From: Tenacibaculum sp. M341
GTDB lineage: Bacteria > Bacteroidota > Bacteroidia > Flavobacteriales > Flavobacteriaceae
Reading direction: 5' to 3'
Length of the DNA stretch: 64,000 nucleotides
Assembly: GCF_004337695.1 (NCBI RefSeq)
Contig: NZ_SJXJ01000004.1
Span: 191,678 to 255,677, forward strand
Part shown: piece after piece, positions 18,808 through 27,403 of the stretch
How positions within the stretch are numbered: position 1 is the first letter of the stretch
How the letters are laid out: each line of letters opens with the position of its first letter
Notes under the pieces: generated by a model
What the model saw: only the letters and a program-made list of their open reading frames with translations
Databases searched by the model: none
Told to the model about the DNA's origin: nothing
Translations under genes and position numbers: made by a program

Positions 18808-21800
18808 TGAGTACAACGAAAGAAATAATGAAAGCCTATTTTGAAGCAGGAAATGTTCCTGCTCAAAATCATTTTACGGTGTTAATTGATAGTTTTAAAC
18901 ATGTAGATGAACAAGAAACTATAAAAAGTTTCGCTATTAATTCAAAAGGAGATTTAACCATCAATTTAGCTTCTGATAAAAAAATACAAATAGAAGAGTT
19001 TATACTACCTTCTAGTATGCCTATTAGTTTTGTAGATAGTTTACAAAAAATGATAGCAAACAATACAACTTTAAAAGAGCTGAATGATGTTGTTGCAATT
19101 TCTAATTATGGTATAAAATATACATGGGCTACACAAGAAGAGCGTGAAGCTCAAACAGGAATGGGACAATTAGAACAAGGTCTCCAAAAAAACACGAATG
19201 AAGTATATCAGTATACAGGAAGTAAATGGGAGTTAATTTATAACTTAGAAATAGATCATAAGCACGACGATCGTTACTATACCCAAGAACAAACCGCTGA
19301 ACGATTTTTAGAAAAGAATGAAAAGGCTGTAGACAGTAATAAGTTAGACGGATTAGATAGTACTGATTTTTCAAGAACAAATCACGATCATAGTTGGTCT
19401 GAGATTAAAGATGTTCCTACATCATTTCCGGCATCTAATCATAATCACAACGATTTATATTATACAGAAACAGAAAGTAATGCACGCTTTTTAGGAAAAA
19501 CAGCTAAAGCTACTAATAGTGCTCAATTAGATGGAAAAGAGAGTTCTTACTTTGTAGCACTTACTAATATTGTTGATGATTTAACTTCTACAGCCGAAAA
19601 CAAACCATTATCTGCAAATCAAGGTAAGGTGTTAAAAGGACTTATTGATGATATCAATGCCATCCTTTCAAGTGATGATACAAAATTAGATGAAATTCAG
19701 GAGATTGTAAATTACATCAAACAAAATAAATCAGAGTTAGAAAATTTAGGTATTTCTAGTATTTCGGGTTTATCAGCAGCACTTTCAAATAAAGAAAATG
19801 CTTTTTCCAAAAATACAGCATTCAACAAAGATTTTGGTACAACTGCAGGAACAGTATCGGCAGGAAATCATCAGCATAAGTGGTCAGAAATTAAAGAGGT
19901 GCCTACAACGTTTCCAGCTGCTACTCATAATCATAATGATTTATACTATACAGAAACAGAGAGTAATGCACGTTTTTTAGGAAAGACAGCTAAGGCTGCA
20001 GATAGTGATAAATTAGATGGTCTAGATAGTTCGGCTTTTCTTCAAGATATTAGTAATTCGTCTAACGGTGTTACAGTTTTAACCCCGAAAGATGCTGCTT
20101 TTTCAACATCAAGCAGTTCTGTTAAAGGAGCAATTAAAATTGATTTGCCTGTAGGTTGGAGTAATACAATGATGAAATTGCATGTAGATATTTTCGATTA
20201 TACAAATAATGAGAGTATTTCTTTAATTTTATCAGGATACAACTATCAATCAAAAAGTTGGTATAATACTTCAGCACAAATATTAGGTTCTAGTATCAGT
20301 AGAAATTTTACTGTTCGTTTTGGTCATGAAGAAGAAAAGCCTTGTATTTATATCGGAGAAATTACATCTACTTGGGCATATTTAAAGACTGTTATTACCA
20401 AAGGGATTTTTGGGTACAGTAACTTTCAAAAAGAAAAATGGTTAACTGGTTGGGGTATTAGTTTGGTTGAAGCTTTTGGAACCATACAAAGAACTCATAC
20501 TGAAACTTTAGTTACTGCTTCAAATAGTATGAAATTAGAAGGGTTAGATAGTGCTGCTTTTGCTAAAGCATCTCATAATCATAATGATTTATACTATACA
20601 GAAGCAGAGAGTAATGCGCGTTTTTTAGGAAAGACAGCTAAGGCAGCTGATAGTGATAAATTAGATGGTTTAGATAGTTCAGCTTTTGCAAAAACATCTC
20701 ATAGTCATAACGATTTATATTACACAGAATCAGAGAGTAACGCTCGTTTTTTAGGAAAAACAGCTAAGGCAACTGATAGTGATAAATTAGATGGTTTAGA
20801 TAGTTCAGCTTTTGCAAAAACATCTCATAGTCATAATGATTTATACTATACAGAAGCAGAGAGTAATGCCCGTTTTTTAGGAAAGACAGCTAAGGCGATA
20901 GACAGTGATAAATTAGATGGTATAGACAGTACAGCTTTTGCTAGACAAGAAATTATACCTACTAGAACTCTTAAAAAAGGATGGTATACTATTGCTGTTA
21001 ATAGCGGAAACAGAGCAAGTGCAAAATTTATTTTGGCAGGAGCAAAATCAGGAAGTCATCAAGCAGTTCATTTTTATGGAGCTCATCACTATGGAGTGGG
21101 TAATGTAATAACTGTATTATCGAATAGTTTCTATTCAGGGAAAAATTTTGATGGTATTCGAATCAAAGAAGGAGGAGTATATAACGGAGCCATGTTACAA
21201 GTACATATTGAAGCAGATGATTCTGTTGTTAGCGGATTGATATTGGAAGACTTTCAAACTTCAGGTTGGTTAGTTAAAAATTGGGTTCCAGATGGTACTG
21301 ATCCAGGAAATGTTTCTAGTTTCGAATTATTAACGAATATAGCTGCTGAAATAAGTTTAAGTAAGACAAGAGGAGTTAATTCATCGGAAGAGATTTTTGT
21401 TAAAGATAGTAAAGTACTAAAAGAAGGAGAAGATATTATTTTAACTGATAAGGAGTTAAAATGGCTAGAAAATACTGATGGAGCTGCTATTGGATTTAAA
21501 AATGAATCTGATGCAGATACTGACAGCTATTTATATTTTAAAACTAGTGACAATAAAAATGAATATTTTAAATGGATTCATACTAGTGGAGGGGATAATG
21601 AATGGATGCAATTAAAACAAGGAGGTTTAAAAGTTTTAGGTAACATACATTCAAATAATAAAATAGTAGCAACGCAAGAATGGGCTAATGGAGCATTTTT
21701 AGGAAAAACAGCTAAGGCTTCGGACAGTGATAAGTTAGACGGATACAATTCGGCATCAACAGTAACTGCCAATACTGTTCCTGTAAGAGATGGTGCTGCA

Positions 21801-23267
21801 GATGTTCATGCAAGATTATTCAGAAGTAATTATCAAACTCAGGGAAGTATACCTGCTGGGGCTACAGTTACTATGCGTATTAGTACCACAGATAATTATT
21901 TACGACATGTAACTAAAGCAGGGTTTTCTGCTTGGCTAGGAAAAGTAAATGATAGTGATAAACTAGATGGATTAGATGGAGCTCAGTATAATCATAAACT
22001 TTATAATGTTAAGAACTATTTAGGAGCAGGCTATATTTCAGGTGGATTAGAAAAGCCAGATTGGTTTGGTAGTGGTAGATTACAGTTACAAATGTTACGT
22101 AATACCAATGTTGGTGGTTCAAATACTTGGAACGATGTACTTTGGTTAAGTAGTTATACAGGAGGAGATGTTAAAAAGAGTAATGCATTAATTTTTGGAA
22201 AGTCTACACCAAGTGTAGGTTTTACTCAACAAAATTATGATGCTACTACATGGGGAAAATATTATGAATTTTTTCATACTGGAAACCAGGGAGCTGGAAG
22301 TGGTTTAGACGCAGATAAACTAGATGGAGTTCAAGGAGCTCAACTTCTTAGAAGTGATGTAGATGATACATTTACTGGGAAACTTTCTGTAGGATCTACT
22401 AATACTCGTCAGGCCGGAATTTATGGAGTTTATGATAGTAAAAAAATAGGTCATATTTGGTCTATGGGAACAGCATATAAAATTGCTGCTGATGGTACTG
22501 ATTTTGGAAATTTATATGGTTTTGCATACAAGCACACAAATAATACTACAGGAGGTGCCATGGCCGGAGGTCATCAAGCAATTTGGTGTGAAAATGGAGT
22601 TCCAAAGGTAGCTTTAGGAAATAGTGGAGTTTGGACTTCAGGAAAAATTGCTGCTACAGGAACTGTTTCAGGTAGCGATATTTACGCTTCAGGAACTTAT
22701 TATTACGGAGATAATAAACGTATTATACAGTTTTCAGATAGTTGGTTGAGATTTAATCCTGGGAATAATTTTACAAGTGGTATTTACTGTGGAACTTCAA
22801 CATTAAGAACAGATAAAAGGTTAGAAGTAGGGAGTAGCGGATCTGCTTTTTATGCTGATGATAAAGGGAATGGTAGATTTAAAGCAAATTTAACAGTAGG
22901 AAACCAATTAACAGTTAGTGGCGCTGTTTTGGCAACAGGAGATGTTGTAGCTTTTTCTTCTTCAGATAAAAACCTTAAAGACAACATTAAGAAAATTGAG
23001 AGCCCTTTAAGTAAAATAGATAAGTTATCAGGAAATGAGTTTATATGGAATGATAAACAAACTGCTCATAAAGAAGGAAGTAAAGATTATGGTGTGATTG
23101 CTCAAGAAGTTGCAGATGTATTGCCAGAAGCGGTAAGGAAAAATGAAAATACAGGATATTTATCTGTACGATATGAAAAATTAATTCCGCTGTTAATAGA
23201 AGGAATGAAAGAGCAACAACAGCAAATAGAAGAACTTAAAACAAAACTTTATGGCACTACCAACTAG
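18807..23267 (+). CDS. eCIS tail fibre with His-rich repeats and S74 intramolecular chaperone (Afp13-like role)
   Basis: 1486 residues. Host-recognition fibre of the particle. It contains repeated units of the type HNHNDLYYTE-ESNARFLGKTAKA-DSDKLDGLDS: four or five full copies between about residues 150 and 715, plus degenerate ones later. HxH motifs of this kind coordinate iron in T4 gp37 fibres. The C-terminal about 100 residues form a Peptidase_S74 chaperone domain: SDKNLK gives the Ser1386-Lys1391 dyad, followed by GVIAQEVADVLPEAV, YEKLIPLLIEGMKEQQQQI. S74 domains trimerise the fibre and then cleave themselves off just before the serine. The last 17 bp overlap the next gene. A fibre role is firm; the receptor is unknown. 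Confidence 0.9.
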   Translation: MSTTKEIMKAYFEAGNVPAQNHFTVLIDSFKHVDEQETIKSFAINSKGDLTINLASDKKIQIEEFILPSSMPISFVDSLQKMIANNTTLKELNDVVAISNYGIKYTWATQEEREAQTGMGQLEQGLQKNTNEVYQYTGSKWELIYNLEIDHKHDDRYYTQEQTAERFLEKNEKAVDSNKLDGLDSTDFSRTNHDHSWSEIKDVPTSFPASNHNHNDLYYTETESNARFLGKTAKATNSAQLDGKESSYFVALTNIVDDLTSTAENKPLSANQGKVLKGLIDDINAILSSDDTKLDEIQEIVNYIKQNKSELENLGISSISGLSAALSNKENAFSKNTAFNKDFGTTAGTVSAGNHQHKWSEIKEVPTTFPAATHNHNDLYYTETESNARFLGKTAKAADSDKLDGLDSSAFLQDISNSSNGVTVLTPKDAAFSTSSSSVKGAIKIDLPVGWSNTMMKLHVDIFDYTNNESISLILSGYNYQSKSWYNTSAQILGSSISRNFTVRFGHEEEKPCIYIGEITSTWAYLKTVITKGIFGYSNFQKEKWLTGWGISLVEAFGTIQRTHTETLVTASNSMKLEGLDSAAFAKASHNHNDLYYTEAESNARFLGKTAKAADSDKLDGLDSSAFAKTSHSHNDLYYTESESNARFLGKTAKATDSDKLDGLDSSAFAKTSHSHNDLYYTEAESNARFLGKTAKAIDSDKLDGIDSTAFARQEIIPTRTLKKGWYTIAVNSGNRASAKFILAGAKSGSHQAVHFYGAHHYGVGNVITVLSNSFYSGKNFDGIRIKEGGVYNGAMLQVHIEADDSVVSGLILEDFQTSGWLVKNWVPDGTDPGNVSSFELLTNIAAEISLSKTRGVNSSEEIFVKDSKVLKEGEDIILTDKELKWLENTDGAAIGFKNESDADTDSYLYFKTSDNKNEYFKWIHTSGGDNEWMQLKQGGLKVLGNIHSNNKIVATQEWANGAFLGKTAKASDSDKLDGYNSASTVTANTVPVRDGAADVHARLFRSNYQTQGSIPAGATVTMRISTTDNYLRHVTKAGFSAWLGKVNDSDKLDGLDGAQYNHKLYNVKNYLGAGYISGGLEKPDWFGSGRLQLQMLRNTNVGGSNTWNDVLWLSSYTGGDVKKSNALIFGKSTPSVGFTQQNYDATTWGKYYEFFHTGNQGAGSGLDADKLDGVQGAQLLRSDVDDTFTGKLSVGSTNTRQAGIYGVYDSKKIGHIWSMGTAYKIAADGTDFGNLYGFAYKHTNNTTGGAMAGGHQAIWCENGVPKVALGNSGVWTSGKIAATGTVSGSDIYASGTYYYGDNKRIIQFSDSWLRFNPGNNFTSGIYCGTSTLRTDKRLEVGSSGSAFYADDKGNGRFKANLTVGNQLTVSGAVLATGDVVAFSSSDKNLKDNIKKIESPLSKIDKLSGNEFIWNDKQTAHKEGSKDYGVIAQEVADVLPEAVRKNENTGYLSVRYEKLIPLLIEGMKEQQQQIEELKTKLYGTTN
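20569..20946 (+). repeat. Three tandem 126-bp fibre repeats
   Basis: Units begin at 20569, 20695 and 20821, each with CATCTCATA(A/G)TCATAA(T/C)GATT. The period is exactly 126 bp (42 residues) and identity is very high. Related copies lie near 19434 and 19919. The high DNA identity suggests recent duplication or ongoing recombination. Confidence 0.85.
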
Positions 23268-23757
23268 TGGAAGAATTACAGTAAAAGATATTGTAACTGA
23301 AATGGGGAAGCCAACCAGAACTAATGTTAGTTTAAATACGTTGGCTAAAGAATGGTATGATTATACAGGAAACCTTGTCTTTGCTAAGAGTGAACATAAA
23401 TTAAGTGATTGGCGTGGTCTTGTATGGCGACCTTTATTAGAAGTTTTAAGAATTAAACCTACGCAAATAGAGAGAGTTCCTATTAATGGAGGAACTTATT
23501 CAATTGCAGTAACAGCCAGTGGACCGTGGACAGCCTCAATAACAAGAGGAGGAACTGAAGCAACTCTTAGTTCGGCTTCAGGAAATGGAAATGGTTATTT
23601 TAGGTTAACAGTTAAAGGTTGGTATGATGGAGGTATTGATCAACTTCAGTATTTGTCTGGAGATGTAACAGTAAGATCAGGAACTAAATCTGTTGTTTTA
23701 AGATGGTATAGATCTGATTTACTTTTAGAAGAAGAATTATTAGAAGATTTTAGATAA
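23251..23757 (+). CDS. Fibre-associated small protein with BACON/Ig-like domain
   Basis: 168 residues, starting MALPTSGRITVKDIVTEMGK, a type of N-terminus I associate with small fibre-linked proteins of Bacteroidota phage tails. Residues about 75-150 (INGGTYSIAVTASGPWTASI ... YFRLTVKGWY ... SGDVTVRSGTKSVVLRWYR) look like a BACON or Ig-like beta-sandwich. The start overlaps the fibre gene by 17 bp, so the two are translationally linked and probably act together, for instance as a tip adhesin or fibre assembly factor. Function inferred from position. Confidence 0.6.
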   Translation: MALPTSGRITVKDIVTEMGKPTRTNVSLNTLAKEWYDYTGNLVFAKSEHKLSDWRGLVWRPLLEVLRIKPTQIERVPINGGTYSIAVTASGPWTASITRGGTEATLSSASGNGNGYFRLTVKGWYDGGIDQLQYLSGDVTVRSGTKSVVLRWYRSDLLLEEELLEDFR

Positions 23758-23779
23758 AATAATAAATAAAGAAATAAAT

Positions 23780-23968
23780 ATGGAAATGCAACAATTAGAA
23801 TTATTAGCCTCTTCATTAAGAGTGTTAGGTTTAAATTTGGAAGTACCAACATTAGATGTGATTTTAACTTTACGTAATAAGTTAGAAGATAAACAAGCAG
23901 ACATCTCGTTAGCGGAAATACATAGTTTAAGTGTAGAAACAATGAGTAAGTATAATACTGGTAAGTAG
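23780..23968 (+). CDS. 62-residue helical protein at the end of the fibre operon
   Basis: Starts MEMQQLELLASSLRVLGLNL and is predicted almost entirely helical, with no signal peptide. It lies 22 bp after the BACON-like gene and is followed by a strong terminator, so it belongs to the fibre transcript. The coding-like, in-operon position makes it likely to be real. Function unknown. Confidence 0.55.
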   Translation: MEMQQLELLASSLRVLGLNLEVPTLDVILTLRNKLEDKQADISLAEIHSLSVETMSKYNTGK

Positions 23969-24000
23969 TAAGCTAGTAATATATATACATTGATTTTTAA

Positions 24001-24036
24001 AAACTGCCGCTCGATTTTTTTCGAGCGGCAGTTTTA
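24001..24036 (+). terminator. GC-rich terminator of the fibre operon
   Basis: Stem AAACTGCCGCTCGA (24001-24014), loop TTTTTT, stem TCGAGCGGCAGTTT (24021-24034), followed by T. A 14-15 bp perfect stem, unusually GC-rich for this window. Confidence 0.92.
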
Positions 24037-24079
24037 ACTATAAATATTTTGATAAATACTTAGAAAAGGAAATTGTGAT

Positions 24080-24793
24080 ATGAATAATGTTGAAGAATAT
24101 ATAGACTATCAAGATTTATTAAAAAACTCTAACATTCCTAAATTTTTAGAAAAGAAACTAGCAAAAGATCATTTTTTAATAATAAAGTCTTTTCCATTAG
24201 AGCTAGATGTTTTAAAAAACTTCATGAAAGATTTTACAAAAAATAAAGATGTATCTGAATTACTATTAAAGAGAGTAAAAAGTTATAAAATACCTTCGTT
24301 AGATAGAAACGGATATGAAATTTTATCTTCTACTTATCATAAGTTTTTATTACATACTGATTCTTATTTTTTGAAGAAACCTCACAGAATTATTAGTTTA
24401 CTTTGTTATAAAAACTCAGTTGAAGGAGGAGAAACATTAGTTGCTCCATTGAAAGATATTTTAGATAAAACACCTTCATGTTTAATAAATAAACTTCAAA
24501 AAATATCGGCGTTTAAAAATTTTAATAGACCTGTTTTGTCATTCGATTCAGAGGAAAGAATTTATTTCAATTTAAGAGAAATCAAACAACAAATAGAAAA
24601 AAAGATTTTTTCATTATCAGAAGAAGAATTAGAAACCTTGGTTGAGTTTGATAAAGTTTTGGAAAGGATAGCATTAAGGGTAAAATTAACACCAGGTGAT
24701 TTGATTATATTTCATAATCATAAATGTCTTCATGGAAGAAATGGTTTCAATAAAAATTCTGATAGAGAACTTGTCAGATGTAAAATAATGTGA
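24080..24793 (+). CDS. TauD/Gab-like Fe(II)/2-oxoglutarate-dependent oxygenase
   Basis: 237 residues. The iron-binding facial triad is visible: H92-T-D94 in LLHTDSYF and the distal His218 in CLHGRNGF, followed by Arg229/Arg233 near the C-terminus that would bind 2-oxoglutarate. VEGGETLVAPL and GDLIIFHNHKCLHGRNG are typical of the TauD/clavaminate synthase-like fold. Such enzymes hydroxylate small molecules or, more rarely, amino acids or proteins. It stands alone between the fibre-operon terminator and a convergent terminator, inside the eCIS locus. It may be a passenger, or it may modify a particle or cargo component. Fold likely; substrate unknown. Confidence 0.75.
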   Translation: MNNVEEYIDYQDLLKNSNIPKFLEKKLAKDHFLIIKSFPLELDVLKNFMKDFTKNKDVSELLLKRVKSYKIPSLDRNGYEILSSTYHKFLLHTDSYFLKKPHRIISLLCYKNSVEGGETLVAPLKDILDKTPSCLINKLQKISAFKNFNRPVLSFDSEERIYFNLREIKQQIEKKIFSLSEEELETLVEFDKVLERIALRVKLTPGDLIIFHNHKCLHGRNGFNKNSDRELVRCKIM

Positions 24794-24815
24794 GTTTTTT
24801 AGTATTTCAAAAGTA

Positions 24816-24859
24816 TTATCTTATTACAGAATTCGTTCTTTCTGTAATAAGATAATTTT
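24816..24859. terminator. Bidirectional terminator between convergent genes
   Basis: Perfect 16-bp stem TTATCTTATTACAGAA (24816-24831), 8-nt loop, TTCTGTAATAAGATAA (24840-24855), then TTTT. It serves the oxygenase gene on the plus strand and the tape measure gene on the minus strand. Confidence 0.85.
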
Positions 24860-24868
24860 CAAAGAATA

Positions 24869-27007
24869 TCAATTCCAGTGTACGTATATAAATCCCTTTT
24901 TCCACGAAAAACGGATCATACTGAATCCCCAAGATAATTTATTCATTAATATGTCGGGTGTTTTTTGCTCCATAGTAAGTGTTGCGTTTAAGTCTTTAAA
25001 AGAGATTTTTCCAGGTCGTTGTAAAAACTCATTTTGTAGCAAACCATAAGAAGCCGTTTTCATGGCACTCCAATTGCTTTTTATAGCATCTAGTAATTCA
25101 TATACATGTGCTTTATGCTCATCTGAAACATTAACAAATCGATTAATAGATTGTTCAAAAGGAATATTGCATAAAAACTTTTCAAAAAGTAAATCGCTTT
25201 CAGCTTGTTCTGTTTTTCCAGTAGCTAAATAATGTAAAATATGAACAGCTAATTCAGGGTTGTTAATGTTTTTATCTTCGTCAAGCAAGTTACAATGCTT
25301 AAACAAAAAAGGAATAAAAGGATGCGCTAAAACAAGTCCTGCATTTTGAAGAATCAATTCAGTTTCAGAATTACTATACTGATGTAGTTTTTCTTCAAAG
25401 CTTAAATTGTTATTTGATTCAATTAATTCGTTTTTAGTATCGATAAAAAATTCTTTTGAAGCATTACTGCTATCTTCTGTGCTTTTGTTGAAATTTAAAG
25501 TATCTGTTTTTAAATTATTTGTAGTCTTCTGATTTTTATCTAATTCATTTTTAGTAATAATTTTTTCTGAAGTAAAATTTTTGCTGACCTTTTTGTTAAG
25601 TTTGATTTTCTCCTTAGAATTCTCTTTAATAGCTCTTTTCTTAATGTTTTTTAAAGATTTCTTTTTGGTAGTTTTTTCTTTTAGTCTCTCTTTTTTACTA
25701 TGCTGACCTTCCGATTTCTTTAAATTTTTAAAAGGAAGGTTTTCTTCAATCTTATTTAAAGATTTTTCTTGATTGTGTTTGTTTTTGGAATTTTCATTCT
25801 TCTTTTTTGATGTGTTTTTTGAAGCTTTTTTTGCTAAATTAAATTCATCACTCAAAGAATTATCAAGACTGATATTTTTTGATTTCTTCAGATCTTTTTC
25901 TTTTGTTGTTTTTTTCTTTTTAGGACTAATTAAGTCTTTACTTCGTATTTCTTTATTGGTTTCTTTTGAATGAGTATTTGACTTTTTCAACACGCCTTTT
26001 TCAGAAAAAAGAATGCCTTCTTTTTTTAGTATTGCTATCTTTTTAGCGAATGTTTTCAAGTTTTTAAAAGCAATTGCTTCTTTAAAAATAGAATTCTGAA
26101 CATTGGATTTAGCATTAATAACATCAATAATAATGGTAATGATTTTAGTTTCTGAAATTCCATCATCCGAAGAAATTTTTTGAAAAAAATTATAGAAAGA
26201 CTCTTTTTTAATTTCAAACTCAAAATATTGTATAATTTTATGTAATTCTTCTTTTATAATTTGATGAGATTGAGAATCGATCTTATCTAGAAATAATAAT
26301 AAAATTTCTATTAAAATATTAGAAGATAGTTGATTGATTAATCGTTCTATTATTATAGAGTTGTATAAAAGAGATAATAATTTTTCTTTGAAAGTTACTT
26401 CTGAAAATAAAGAAATCAATACTTCTTCATTGTTTAATAAAGAGGTTAAAGAAGTATCATTTTGCCACCAAGGAGCTTTACCATGTTCAAAAAAGTAAAG
26501 TAATGTTTCTAACTGATGAGTTTCTTTAGTTAAAAAACTAGGAGAGCTAACAGGTGTCGTGTTTTTATAGTGAATATCATCAGGTTTAAAAAGATCATCT
26601 ATTATTTCAGAGTAAGATGCTTTTTCAATTTTTTTACTTGTTTTGTGATTGTTGTTTTTTAACTGTAGCTGTTTAGGAGAGGTATTACCATTAGCTTTTT
26701 TTACTGCATCATTTTTCTGTACAACTTCATTTATCTGTTGTTTTATTTGTTGAATAATATCTCCTTTCAATTCAGAATTTAAGTTAGTTTCTGAAGATGA
26801 AACATCAATGTTCAATTTTTCAAAACGGATGGCATAATTATTTGTTGTTATTTCAATTTCTTTAAAATAACGTTCAATCTCAGGAAAGATTTCTGTTTTT
26901 AAAAAACTACTAATATTATCTTTTATATCGAAAGCTTGTTGCTCGTTTTTCGTTTGTATATCTAAAGATACTTTATGAATAATATGATGTTGAGGGGTAA
27001 GACTCAT
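24869..27007 (-). CDS. eCIS tape measure protein (CIS_TMP family)
   Basis: 712 residues. The N-terminus (QHHIIHKVSLDIQTKNEQQA ... FDIKDNISSFLKTEIFPEIE ... IRFEKLNIDV) matches the start of contractile injection system tape measure proteins, and the C-terminal part (ETELILQNAGLVLAHPFIPF, AVHILHYLATGKTEQAESDL) matches their conserved end. Family members (Afp14/Pvc14 role) set tube length. Residues about 345-500 are an extremely Lys/Ser/Asn-rich low-complexity stretch. It is encoded opposite to all other particle genes, and a hairpin lies between it and the upstream minus-strand gene, so its dosage may be controlled separately. Confidence 0.85.
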   Translation of the reverse strand: MSLTPQHHIIHKVSLDIQTKNEQQAFDIKDNISSFLKTEIFPEIERYFKEIEITTNNYAIRFEKLNIDVSSSETNLNSELKGDIIQQIKQQINEVVQKNDAVKKANGNTSPKQLQLKNNNHKTSKKIEKASYSEIIDDLFKPDDIHYKNTTPVSSPSFLTKETHQLETLLYFFEHGKAPWWQNDTSLTSLLNNEEVLISLFSEVTFKEKLLSLLYNSIIIERLINQLSSNILIEILLLFLDKIDSQSHQIIKEELHKIIQYFEFEIKKESFYNFFQKISSDDGISETKIITIIIDVINAKSNVQNSIFKEAIAFKNLKTFAKKIAILKKEGILFSEKGVLKKSNTHSKETNKEIRSKDLISPKKKKTTKEKDLKKSKNISLDNSLSDEFNLAKKASKNTSKKKNENSKNKHNQEKSLNKIEENLPFKNLKKSEGQHSKKERLKEKTTKKKSLKNIKKRAIKENSKEKIKLNKKVSKNFTSEKIITKNELDKNQKTTNNLKTDTLNFNKSTEDSSNASKEFFIDTKNELIESNNNLSFEEKLHQYSNSETELILQNAGLVLAHPFIPFLFKHCNLLDEDKNINNPELAVHILHYLATGKTEQAESDLLFEKFLCNIPFEQSINRFVNVSDEHKAHVYELLDAIKSNWSAMKTASYGLLQNEFLQRPGKISFKDLNATLTMEQKTPDILMNKLSWGFSMIRFSWKKGFIYVHWN

Positions 27008-27044
27008 GTTTTGTCATTTAAATGTTAATGAATAATGATTAAAA

Positions 27045-27079
27045 GAAGTTAGAAACGCTTATTGAACATTTCTAACTTC
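27045..27079 (-). terminator. Hairpin between the cysteine-rich gene and the tape measure gene
   Basis: Perfect 11-bp stem GAAGTTAGAAA (27045-27055) and TTTCTAACTTC (27069-27079) with a 13-nt loop. Read on the minus strand it is followed by TTTTAATC. It could end the cysteine-rich gene's transcript or attenuate read-through into the tape measure gene. Confidence 0.6.
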
Positions 27080-27091
27080 AGTATTCATCAA

Positions 27092-27403
27092 TTAAAATTC
27101 ATTTCCCCAAAGTTTAGCTGGGCAAACACTGTGTTTTGATTTTTGCTTTGCACTCAGTCTACATCCACAACCTCTTACAAAACCTTCTTTAGGATTATTA
27201 GAAATTTCAAGCGTTTTAGGGTGCATCCATTTTTTAGAATTACAAGAATTTCCTGATTTTAAAGGACAAGAACTACAAATTTTTTCTCTTACAGAAAAAA
27301 TAGCAACTTCATCTTTACTTGCTAATCCTGTTACGGTTCGCAGTTCATTTAAATGTCCATCTAGAATTTCACTTCTGCTTTTATAAATGTTTTTTAGACT
27401 CAT
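27092..27403 (-). CDS. Small cysteine-rich protein (possible zinc or Fe-S binding)
   Basis: 103 residues when started at the ATG on 27403 (MSLKNIYKSRSEILDGHLNE); the longer frame upstream is AT-rich leader. Cysteines lie in KICSSCP, SGNSCN, RGCGCR and HSVCPAKLW, about seven in 55 residues, which suggests a structural zinc or iron-sulfur site. Similar Cys-rich small proteins occur in Bacteroidota phages, from memory. It sits upstream of the tape measure gene on the same strand and is divergent from the structural operon, so a role in assembly or regulation is possible. No firm function. Confidence 0.6.
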   Translation of the reverse strand: MSLKNIYKSRSEILDGHLNELRTVTGLASKDEVAIFSVREKICSSCPLKSGNSCNSKKWMHPKTLEISNNPKEGFVRGCGCRLSAKQKSKHSVCPAKLWGNEF

